A stretch of 5,217 bases of DNA from NCBI GenBank assembly GCA_943331145.2, contig CALQKL020000165.1, positions 1 through 5,217 on the forward strand, written 5' to 3'. The translations under genes and the position numbers were made by a program. The notes beneath the pieces were generated by a model. It was not told the DNA's origin, ran no database searches, and saw nothing but the letters and a program-made list of their open reading frames with translations. Source of the DNA: Chitinophaga pinensis. GTDB taxonomy: Bacteria; Bacteroidota; Bacteroidia; Chitinophagales; Chitinophagaceae. Positions 1 through 5,217 of the stretch are shown here, piece by piece (within the stretch, counting starts at the first letter, position 1; every line of letters starts with the position of its first letter).

Positions 1-716
1 CGTTCGAAATAAATATAAGCTTTGATGTTTTTTCCTTGAGCTTCATTTTTTTGTTTATCATCTTCAATATCGTTTTCCCAAATGCCCCAATTCTTTATTG
101 GCTGCGAAAATTTCATCACAAAATAAACGTATTGATTATTTGCCCATGCCTTACTCCTTCTCAATCCCGATATGGTTACACTGTCTTCGATTTTTATGGA
201 AGATTCAATTACTTCATCCCGATGTTTCAAATCAATTAGGATAAAATTATTTTTTTTTGAATTAAAAATATAATGATGATAACCAACTCGTTCTGTTGCC
301 GTTAGTTCTGCTTGAATATCGTCCTTTTCGAGATGTACGGCATAATAACCTGGACTAGCCTTTTCTTCGCGGTGATTAAATGCTGAACGGTATTTGGATT
401 GCGACGGGTTTGGGACTCCATTCCCTGGCATAATTAAAACATCTCCATAATCACTACAACCCGTTCCGCTTAAATGCGTGTGTGTAAATCCATAAATAAA
501 ACTATCCGAATAATGATACCCGCTGCATCCATCCCAACCTTCTAATCGAGTATCTGGACTCAACTGTACCATCCCATGTGGCAAGGTAGCACCAGGATAA
601 GTATGCCCATGACCGCCAGTTCCAATAAAAGGATTCACGTCATCAACATAATTTTTTTGAGCATGTAAGCCAATGTTTACTGATATAAGAAAAAAGAAAC
701 TGAATAATTTTTTCAT
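1..716 (-). CDS. GH92 family exo-alpha-mannosidase, N-terminal part (cut by left edge)
   Basis: The frame runs from ATG at 716-714 and stays open to base 1, giving 238 complete codons. Residues 1-19 form a signal peptide (MKK, a Phe/Leu/Ile-rich core, then LHA before Gln20), so the product is exported. From about residue 27 the protein matches the N-terminal beta-sandwich domain of glycoside hydrolase family 92: VNPFIGTGGHGHTYPGA (27-43), PHGMVQLSPD (46-55), GWDGCSGYHY (60-69) and GFTHTHLSGTG (76-86). GH92 enzymes are calcium-dependent, inverting exo-alpha-mannosidases that trim mannose from N-glycans or yeast mannan. The catalytic acid and base lie in the C-terminal (alpha/alpha)6 domain, outside the window, so linkage specificity and activity cannot be judged. 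The family is usually about 750 residues, so roughly a third is visible. No SusC/SusD genes are seen beside it. The family call is firm; the mannosidase activity is inferred from the family. Confidence 0.93.
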   Translation of the reverse strand, partial: MKKLFSFFFLISVNIGLHAQKNYVDDVNPFIGTGGHGHTYPGATLPHGMVQLSPDTRLEGWDGCSGYHYSDSFIYGFTHTHLSGTGCSDYGDVLIMPGNGVPNPSQSKYRSAFNHREEKASPGYYAVHLEKDDIQAELTATERVGYHHYIFNSKKNNFILIDLKHRDEVIESSIKIEDSVTISGLRRSKAWANNQYVYFVMKFSQPIKNWGIWENDIEDDKQKNEAQGKNIKAYIYFE

Positions 717-730
717 GAGATTTTATTTAA

Positions 731-788
731 GTCAAAAGTCAAAATCACTTGTTGACTTTTGAATTTTCACTTTTGAATTTTTACTTTT
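731..788 (-). repeat. 7-bp tandem repeats filling the spacer between plug and GH92 genes
   Basis: Read on the minus strand from the stop codon of the plug gene, the spacer divides into consecutive 7-mers: AAAAGTA (788-782), AAAATTC (781-775), AAAAGTG (774-768), AAAATTC (767-761) and AAAAGTC (760-754). The first unit shares one base with the stop codon. After a short spacer at 753-746, the same unit appears in the opposite orientation: the plus strand reads GTCAAAAGTCAAAAT at 731-745. The pattern AAAANTN with strict 7-bp spacing is seen directly. Its function is unknown; it could be a dispersed short-repeat family of this genome, a spacer, or simply AT-rich drift. Confidence 0.7.
732..762. repeat. 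Perfect inverted repeat, 11-bp arms and 9-nt loop (hairpin)
   Basis: The left arm TCAAAAGTCAA (732-742) is the exact reverse complement of the right arm TTGACTTTTGA (752-762), separated by the 9-nt loop AATCACTTG. In minus-strand transcripts leaving the plug gene, the hairpin would form 15 nt before the GH92 start codon. No U-run follows on the minus side (the bases after it read CTTAAATAAAATCTC), so it is not a standard intrinsic terminator. It could attenuate read-through, protect the 3' end of the upstream message, or be a by-product of inverted heptamer units. Confidence 0.6.
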
Positions 789-2080
789 TAAAACGAAAAT
801 CCTGGCTTATCGGTTCTAGAATCAATAGTTGAAACGCCAATGAGTTGATCGTTTCTATCGGTAAATGATTTGTAATACAACAAAATGGTATAATTATTTT
901 CTGACTCCCAATAATTACCTTCCAGTTCTACTTTATCATTACTATTTTTTTTATCTACCGCCACATATGTATAATTATAATACCCTTGTTTTAAAGGTGT
1001 AATTAATTCGTAGGTTTCTGATTCTGTATTGTACTTCATTTTCCAACTGTCATTTATTTCATAACTTGTAAATGCGCCCAACAAATAAATGTCTTTATCC
1101 AAATAGGGTTGTGCGTCTTTTCGGGCAAATGAAAAATGAATATCTGCATAATCGCCTTGCCAAAATGGATTAATGCTTTCGTAGGTTACAATGTTGTACA
1201 TGCCATTGTAATCAGGAAAATAAGTATATCGCTCACCGGTTCTATCAAAATCTGTTTTCAAATAAAAAACGGCCTTATCTACCGAATACTCACCAGATTT
1301 TACTTTATCGCTTTGCAATCTAAAACTCCGCAAATCTAACCACCGCCATTCTTTGCCAGCAGGAAAAACGCCAACAGTTTCGCTATTATATTCCATTACA
1401 TTTCCTCTTACAAATGTGGGTGCGATATCTTTTTTTGCAATGTCCCAACGATTATTTTGCAAGATAACCGCTTTTACTTGTTGCGCTGCGCTGAAAGAAT
1501 TTATGTCTTTCAAAGTAGCCGAAAAACGAACGCGCTGATGTGAATAAAACTTTTCGGGAGTAAAGGGTTGCACTATGGTAGCGGTGATATTTGCTTTTTG
1601 TTCGAAAACCATAAATGGTTTTGTAAACACTAACTTAGACGTATCTCCGTCTAAATAGACTTTCAATAAATAATTCCCCGATCTTGATGGCATCGAATTT
1701 TGGTCGGGCAAAAATGCTTGATAATGGGTGTATTTTTTATACGCAATATTTGAGTATCGATAATTGTTGATTCGGCTTTGCGTAAATCCTTTTATAAAAT
1801 CGAATGCACTTAATTTTGCTGGCTGCCAGTTATAATCACAAAGCACATAAGTATAATAATAGTTTTTGTAATTACCGTCCATATCATCAAATTCCAACTC
1901 TAGTTTTGTATTGGAATTGAGGGCAATTACAGGTAAACTTTGTTGATTGCCGTGTACATACAATTGTGCTGTTCTAATGTATGGTTTGTATATCCGATCT
2001 GATACTTGTGCGTGCAGCAATGCAACACTAAAAAACAAATTCAGTAAAAAAAACACCGGAAGTTTAAAATTGACATTCAT
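788..2080 (-). CDS. Type IX secretion system plug-family protein (formerly DUF5103)
   Basis: This is a complete 430-residue protein starting at ATG 2080-2078 and ending with TAA at 790-788. Residues 1-24 are a signal peptide (hydrophobic core 8-22, then LHA before Gln25), so it acts in the periplasm or at the outer membrane. Residues about 27-160 match the first domain of the T9SS plug family: IRTAQLYVHG (35-44), LELEFDDMDG (60-69), the CDYNW block (81-85), YTHY (117-120) and SGNYLLKVY (134-142). The remainder is a beta-rich second part, including LLGAFTSYEIND near residue 335, typical of these proteins. In Flavobacterium johnsoniae, the Plug protein closes the periplasmic end of the giant SprA outer-membrane channel when no cargo-bearing PorV is docked. 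The length fits the family. It lies upstream of a GH92 gene on the same strand, 71 bp apart, and diverges from the permease gene. Family membership is confident; plug function in this organism is inferred, since sprA and porV are not in the window. Confidence 0.9.
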   Translation of the reverse strand: MNVNFKLPVFFLLNLFFSVALLHAQVSDRIYKPYIRTAQLYVHGNQQSLPVIALNSNTKLELEFDDMDGNYKNYYYTYVLCDYNWQPAKLSAFDFIKGFTQSRINNYRYSNIAYKKYTHYQAFLPDQNSMPSRSGNYLLKVYLDGDTSKLVFTKPFMVFEQKANITATIVQPFTPEKFYSHQRVRFSATLKDINSFSAAQQVKAVILQNNRWDIAKKDIAPTFVRGNVMEYNSETVGVFPAGKEWRWLDLRSFRLQSDKVKSGEYSVDKAVFYLKTDFDRTGERYTYFPDYNGMYNIVTYESINPFWQGDYADIHFSFARKDAQPYLDKDIYLLGAFTSYEINDSWKMKYNTESETYELITPLKQGYYNYTYVAVDKKNSNDKVELEGNYWESENNYTILLYYKSFTDRNDQLIGVSTIDSRTDKPGFSF

Positions 2081-2106
2081 TTAGTAGCATAAATATTTTA
2101 CTTTTG
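2070..2106 (+). promoter_or_regulatory. Candidate Bacteroidota promoter for the permease gene
   Basis: TACTTTTG at 2099-2106 matches the -7 consensus TAnnTTTG exactly. The best upstream TTG is at 2070-2072 (within TTGAC), 26 nt away, which is longer than usual, so the -33 part is weak. Initiation a few bases after 2106 would give a leader of roughly 15 nt before the TTG start at 2129. The element overlaps the candidate minus-strand promoter in the same 48-bp spacer. Confidence 0.4.
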
Positions 2107-2118
2107 AAAGATAGCAAA
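2088..2118 (-). promoter_or_regulatory. Candidate Bacteroidota promoter for the plug gene
   Basis: On the minus strand, TTTG (2118-2115) is followed after 19 nt by TATTTATG (2095-2088). The second element differs from the Bacteroidota -7 consensus TAnnTTTG at one position, and the spacing falls in the range usual for the -33/-7 pair. Transcription would then begin only a base or two before the ATG at 2080, giving an almost leaderless message. The sequence is AT-rich enough that chance matches occur, so this is a candidate only. Confidence 0.35.
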
Positions 2119-2128
2119 AAATCATTGA

Positions 2129-3358
2129 TTGAATACATCACTTTTTATTGCAAAACGAATTGCCTTAAAAAACAAACATAGTTTTTCAAGGTTCATCATC
2201 AATTTAGCGATTGGTGCTACTTGCATTAGTGTGGCCGCAATGATCGTGGCGCTTAGCTTTGTAAATGGGTTTCAACAAACCATCAGCAATAAAGTTTTTA
2301 GCTTCTGGGGGCATATTCGAATTCAACAAAATCTTGAAAGCAATAGCGGCATTTCAGAAGAATACCCCATTTTATCCAACGATACCGTAGAACAATACCT
2401 AAAAAAATTAACCCCCATTAAATCGGTTGAAAGATTTGCTACAAAAACTGCCATATTGAAATTCGGATCCGACATTGAAAGTGTTTTACTAAAAGGCATT
2501 GATCAAAGTTTTGATTTTGCCAGAATGAACAGCTTTTTAACATCTGGAAGTTGGTTAAAATTTAAAGACAGTGGCTATAGTAAAGAAATGATGGTAAGCA
2601 CTTATACAGCGAAACAATTAGGTTTAAAAGCAAACGACAGTTTGATTGTGTTTTTCTTCAAGCAAGATGGAACGCGAAGTGCTAGAAAGTTGAAAATATC
2701 TGGAATATTTAAAACAGGAATAGATGAATACGATAAAAACTTTGCGATTTGTGATTTGAATCTAATTCGCAGATTAAACAATTGGGCACCCACAGAAATT
2801 GGCGGTTATGAAGTTTTTTTAAAAGATTATACATTAGCAGATAGCATCACTCGACTAACGTATGAAAATTTACCCCAAAGTTGGTACAGTAGAAACATAA
2901 AAGAAATTTACCCCAACATATTTGATTGGTTGAATTTGCAAGGACAAATAAAAAATATTTTGATTTTCATAATGCTTATTGTAGCTGTTGTAAACCTTAC
3001 CACTTGTTTGATAATTCTGGTATTAGAAAGAACAAAAATGTCAGGCATTTTAAAAGCAATTGGTGCAGAAAATTGGGATATTCAGAAGATATTTTTGTAC
3101 AATGCTACACTAATTGCTGGTGTTGGTATCTTGTTAGGCACAATCCTCGGTTTGTTGATATGTTGGCTTCAAGTAAAAACTGGTTTTATACGTTTAAATG
3201 AAGAAGCTTATTTCATATCAGAAGCAAAAGTATTGATTGTATGGTGGCAAGTCATTTTGATTGATGTCATTACATTGATTGTTTGCTTTTTGACATTAAT
3301 CATTCCAACTTTTTTAATAAAAAAAATAAATCCGGTGAAGGCAATAACTTTCAGATAA
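2129..3358 (+). CDS. ABC transporter permease, FtsX/LolC/E (MacB) type
   Basis: The protein has 409 residues with the four-helix layout of this family: one helix at about 24-46, a large periplasmic domain at about 47-273 (MacB-type core), then helices at about 275-299, 324-347 and 372-395. The cytoplasmic loop ERTKMSGILKAIGA (300-313) is the hallmark coupling helix that contacts the ATPase, and the C-terminal NPVKAI (401-406) is also typical. Relatives release lipoproteins from the inner membrane (LolC/E) or drive periplasmic extrusion (MacB); the substrate here cannot be told. No ATP-binding subunit is fused or adjacent in the window, so the partner must be encoded elsewhere. Neighbours on both sides are on the opposite strand, so the gene is probably transcribed alone. 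The start must be TTG at 2129: an in-frame TGA occupies 2126-2128, and the first in-frame ATG (residue 38) falls inside the first helix and would lose the N-terminal FIAKRIA segment. Confidence 0.88.
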   Translation: MNTSLFIAKRIALKNKHSFSRFIINLAIGATCISVAAMIVALSFVNGFQQTISNKVFSFWGHIRIQQNLESNSGISEEYPILSNDTVEQYLKKLTPIKSVERFATKTAILKFGSDIESVLLKGIDQSFDFARMNSFLTSGSWLKFKDSGYSKEMMVSTYTAKQLGLKANDSLIVFFFKQDGTRSARKLKISGIFKTGIDEYDKNFAICDLNLIRRLNNWAPTEIGGYEVFLKDYTLADSITRLTYENLPQSWYSRNIKEIYPNIFDWLNLQGQIKNILIFIMLIVAVVNLTTCLIILVLERTKMSGILKAIGAENWDIQKIFLYNATLIAGVGILLGTILGLLICWLQVKTGFIRLNEEAYFISEAKVLIVWWQVILIDVITLIVCFLTLIIPTFLIKKINPVKAITFR

Positions 3359-3363
3359 TTTCA

Positions 3364-4113
3364 TTAATGCTTGGTTAACTCATACAAAAAAATGGAAGTT
3401 GCCACAGCTGCATTCAGCGATTCCGCTCCTCCTAACCTTGGAATAGTGATTAGCTCATCCGCTTCTTCAATTAATGTCTGAGATAAACCATTGGCTTCAT
3501 TTCCAATCATCAAAACGCCCTCTGTTACAGAAGCTCTTGATGCTACTGAAGTTCCATTTAAAACAGCTGCCAATAGTGGAACGTTATGATTTTCTTCAAC
3601 CCATTTTTCGAGGTTAGTATAACCCAAATTTACCCGTCCTAAACTTGCCATGGTACTTTGAACCACTTTACTGTTATATTGGTCTACTGTATTTTCGGAA
3701 CAAATGATATTTTTTATACCAAACCAATCTGCTGTTCTAATGATGGTGCCCAAATTTCCTGGATCTTGAATGGAATCCAATAGAATTGTAATAGAACCCT
3801 TTTCAGCCTTAATTGTGGGCGATTTCGGTATTTTAAATAATGCGACAACCTTATTGGGTGTAGAATAAGAAGCTATTTTCTCTAGTTCAAATTCTTCTAT
3901 AAGTTGAACTTTTTCATCCAAAGTTGCTAATAGTTTTTCATCTTGCCAACCTTTCCATTTTGCAGTTGCTAAAACCTTTTCACATGCAAAATATCCAGTG
4001 GTTAAAAACTCGTCCACCACTTTTGGCCCTTCAGCTGCAAATAAATTACTTTCATTTCTAAATTTTTTGTGCTGTAAACTTTGAATATCTTTGATTGTTG
4101 CTTTGCTTAACAT
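3364..4113 (-). CDS. TrmH/SpoU family RNA 2'-O-ribose methyltransferase
   Basis: This is a complete 249-residue enzyme starting at ATG 4113-4111 and ending with TAA at 3366-3364. Residues 1 to about 95 form the RNA substrate-binding domain (SLQHKKFRNESNLFAAEGPK, 12-31). Residues about 108-249 form the SPOUT trefoil-knot catalytic domain with its three motifs: motif 1 LLDSIQDPGNLGTIIRTADW (111-130, with the conserved Asn120 and Arg126), motif 2 LMIGNEANGLS (201-211) and motif 3 ITIPRLGGAESLNAAVA (222-238). It transfers a methyl group from S-adenosylmethionine to a ribose 2'-OH in rRNA or tRNA in the cytoplasm. The architecture resembles RlmB/TrmH-type enzymes, but the modified nucleotide cannot be read from the sequence. 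It converges on the permease gene with a 5-bp gap and diverges from the tamL-like gene with 12 bp between start codons. No Shine-Dalgarno is visible upstream, which is normal for Bacteroidota. Confidence 0.93.
   Translation of the reverse strand: MLSKATIKDIQSLQHKKFRNESNLFAAEGPKVVDEFLTTGYFACEKVLATAKWKGWQDEKLLATLDEKVQLIEEFELEKIASYSTPNKVVALFKIPKSPTIKAEKGSITILLDSIQDPGNLGTIIRTADWFGIKNIICSENTVDQYNSKVVQSTMASLGRVNLGYTNLEKWVEENHNVPLLAAVLNGTSVASRASVTEGVLMIGNEANGLSQTLIEEADELITIPRLGGAESLNAAVATSIFLYELTKH
4066..4093 (+). promoter_or_regulatory. Candidate promoter for the tamL-like gene, inside the methyltransferase gene
   Basis: TATCTTTG at 4086-4093 matches TAnnTTTG exactly, and TTTG at 4066-4069 lies 16 nt upstream, slightly short of the usual spacing. 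Initiation near 4100 would give a leader of about 25 nt before ATG 4126. The element overlaps the antisense 5' coding region of the methyltransferase gene, as it must when only 12 bp separate the two starts. A chance match is possible in this AT-rich sequence. Confidence 0.35.
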
Positions 4114-4125
4114 GTAGCGGAATTT

Positions 4126-5217
4126 ATGCCATCAATAAATAACTTTAATATCTTTTATTTCTCCAGGGTAATATTGCTTTTGGGAATTTTTGCATTGGCT
4201 TCATGTGGAAAACCATTCGTAAAAAATCCGCCTAAAAATCAATTTTATCTTTACAAAAATAAAATCGAAGTTAATGAAGTCAAGCTTAGTAAAATAGAAA
4301 AAAAAACACTTGAAGGCAGATTGCTGGGTCAACTATCTGACAGTTCAAAAGTGAAGATTACAAAAAAATGGGGCATTTTTAAAATACTCAATAAGCCAGT
4401 AAAATACGACACCAACTATACCATTGCAACCTGTGAAAATATGCGTGGCTCCTTATTTCATCTTGGATATTATCAATCTGAAGTAAGATACCACACGGAT
4501 ACAATTCGTAAAAAAATCACTGTCCATTATATCATTAACCCAGGGAAAACTACCATTATCGAAAGCATCAATTATAAATTAAATAAGCCCGACTTACAAT
4601 TATTGATTAACCGTTTTGAAAAAGACAGTTATTTAAAATTAAATCAACCAATAACTAAAGCCGATGTAATCACTGAGATTTCTAGGCTGGTTGATAGTTT
4701 TAGAAACAATGGCTATTACAAATTCACTGCATCAGAATTGAAATTATTAGGCGACACTACATTAGAGGCGCTTTCAACATTAAACAGTGATCCATTTGAG
4801 CAACTTAGATTGTTAAATGAGGCGCAACAGAAAAAAGATATATCTAATATTCGATTAACATTTACGTTAAATCCGAGTTTAGATACCAGTAGAATGAGTC
4901 GTTATAAAGTCAACAACATTTTCATTTTTAGTGATTTTAGACCTGGCGACCAATTCGATGATAAAAATTTAAAAGAAATCAAAACGTACAATTTCAATAT
5001 AAAATATCACGCTCCGCTTTACAAAACGAAATTGATTGAGCAAAATTTACAAATAAAAAAAGGAAGCGTATTTAATCAAAATGATTATAACCAAACGATT
5101 TTAAATTTTACAAAATCTGGGGTTTGGCAATCAGTAAACATTCAGTTGATAGATGTAAAAGACAGCAGTAATTTAGTCGATGTATTTATTGAATTGAATC
5201 CTTCAAAAAAGCTTGGC
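4126..5217 (+). CDS. tamL: TamL-type BamA/TamA family outer-membrane lipoprotein, N-terminal part (cut by right edge)
   Basis: The frame is open from ATG 4126 to the window end, giving 364 codons. Residues 1-26 are a lipoprotein signal: hydrophobic core 15-25 and lipobox LASC with Cys27 as the lipidation site (codon 4204-4206). This separates it from classical TamA/BamA, which are not lipoproteins, and points to the Bacteroidota variant TamL. Next comes KKWGIFKILNKPVKYD (80-95), which resembles the start of TamL proteins, then POTRA-like units. One is around 97-140 (FHLGYYQSEV, 111-120), a second around 143-250 (RLVDSFRNNGYYKF, 187-200) and a third around 261-357 (KVNNIFIF, 261-268; KKGSVFNQNDYNQT, 311-324; SGVWQSVNIQL, 331-341). 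The window ends about where the 16-strand barrel should begin. Such proteins assemble outer-membrane components together with TamB, which may be encoded beyond the edge. An alternative is a general BamA-like paralogue. The upstream ATG at 4112 is followed at once by TAG, so 4126 is the start. Confidence 0.85.
   Translation, partial: MPSINNFNIFYFSRVILLLGIFALASCGKPFVKNPPKNQFYLYKNKIEVNEVKLSKIEKKTLEGRLLGQLSDSSKVKITKKWGIFKILNKPVKYDTNYTIATCENMRGSLFHLGYYQSEVRYHTDTIRKKITVHYIINPGKTTIIESINYKLNKPDLQLLINRFEKDSYLKLNQPITKADVITEISRLVDSFRNNGYYKFTASELKLLGDTTLEALSTLNSDPFEQLRLLNEAQQKKDISNIRLTFTLNPSLDTSRMSRYKVNNIFIFSDFRPGDQFDDKNLKEIKTYNFNIKYHAPLYKTKLIEQNLQIKKGSVFNQNDYNQTILNFTKSGVWQSVNIQLIDVKDSSNLVDVFIELNPSKKLG

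Noticed and set aside
36..239. Plus-strand open frame of 67 codons
   Set aside because: It lies entirely antisense to the well-supported GH92 coding frame and shows no recognisable domain.
732..762. Calling the hairpin an intrinsic terminator of the plug gene
   Set aside because: No run of U follows the stem on the minus strand, and the stem is AT-rich, so only an inverted repeat is reported.
731..788. CRISPR array or mobile-element terminal repeat
   Set aside because: The units are 7 bp without unique spacers, and there is no cas gene, transposase or target-site duplication.
1136..1538. Two short plus-strand open frames (1136-1339 and 1353-1538)
   Set aside because: Both are antisense to the T9SS plug gene, with no domain or separate promoter evidence.
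1605..1622. Palindrome AAAACCAT-AA-ATGGTTTT
   Set aside because: It falls inside the plug gene and encodes ordinary residues (KPFMVFE region). The 2-nt centre makes a tight hairpin unlikely, and short AT-rich palindromes are expected by chance.
2602..3201. Short open frames on the minus strand (2602-2793) and in another plus frame (2926-3201)
   Set aside because: Both overlap the permease coding frame, whose family motifs run through the same bases.
4114..4200. Promoter for the RNA methyltransferase inside the tamL-like 5' region
   Set aside because: A promoter must lie here or close by, but I see no good TAnnTTTG match with a suitably spaced TTG on the minus strand.
1..5217. A previously undescribed defence or biosynthetic system
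   Set aside because: All five genes belong to recognisable families with intact motifs, and none shows fusion, frameshift or atypical neighbours pointing to a new system.

Overview
This is an AT-rich window from a member of the Bacteroidota. The evidence is a type IX secretion (T9SS) plug-family protein, a GH92 exo-mannosidase, a lipoprotein-type TamA relative (TamL), start codons with no Shine-Dalgarno sequence, and matches to the Bacteroidota -7 promoter element TAnnTTTG. It looks chromosomal. A Chitinophagales- or Sphingobacteriales-like host is a guess; the sequence does not settle it. There are five genes, two cut by the window edges, and no RNA gene, insertion sequence, CRISPR array or phage signature.

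Layout, left to right. A minus-strand pair comes first: the N-terminal 238 codons of a secreted GH92 glycosidase (1-716, running off the left edge) lie downstream of a complete T9SS plug-family gene (788-2080). They are separated by 71 bp made largely of 7-bp repeats, some inverted to form a perfect 11-bp-arm hairpin. A 48-bp divergent spacer follows, holding candidate promoters on both strands. Next is an FtsX/LolC/E-type ABC permease (2129-3358, plus) that must start at TTG. It ends 5 bp from the end of a convergent TrmH/SpoU RNA methyltransferase gene (3364-4113, minus). The methyltransferase start codon is only 12 bp from the start of a divergent tamL-like gene (4126 to the right edge, plus), of which the lipoprotein signal and the POTRA part are visible. 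No stretch of 300 bases lacks a gene.

Functionally, three of the five products act on the cell envelope: the T9SS plug controls the SprA export channel, the permease resembles lipoprotein-releasing or MacB-type transporters, and TamL belongs to the outer-membrane assembly machinery. The GH92 enzyme is a likely exported cargo. The RNA methyltransferase is a housekeeping RNA-modification enzyme that shares a very tight divergent region with tamL.

I found no clearly novel biological system. The least ordinary features are the heptamer/hairpin spacer, the forced TTG start, the 12-bp divergent start-to-start gap, and the absence of acidic residues after the TamL lipobox. The genes at 1-716 and 4126-5217 were translated by hand.
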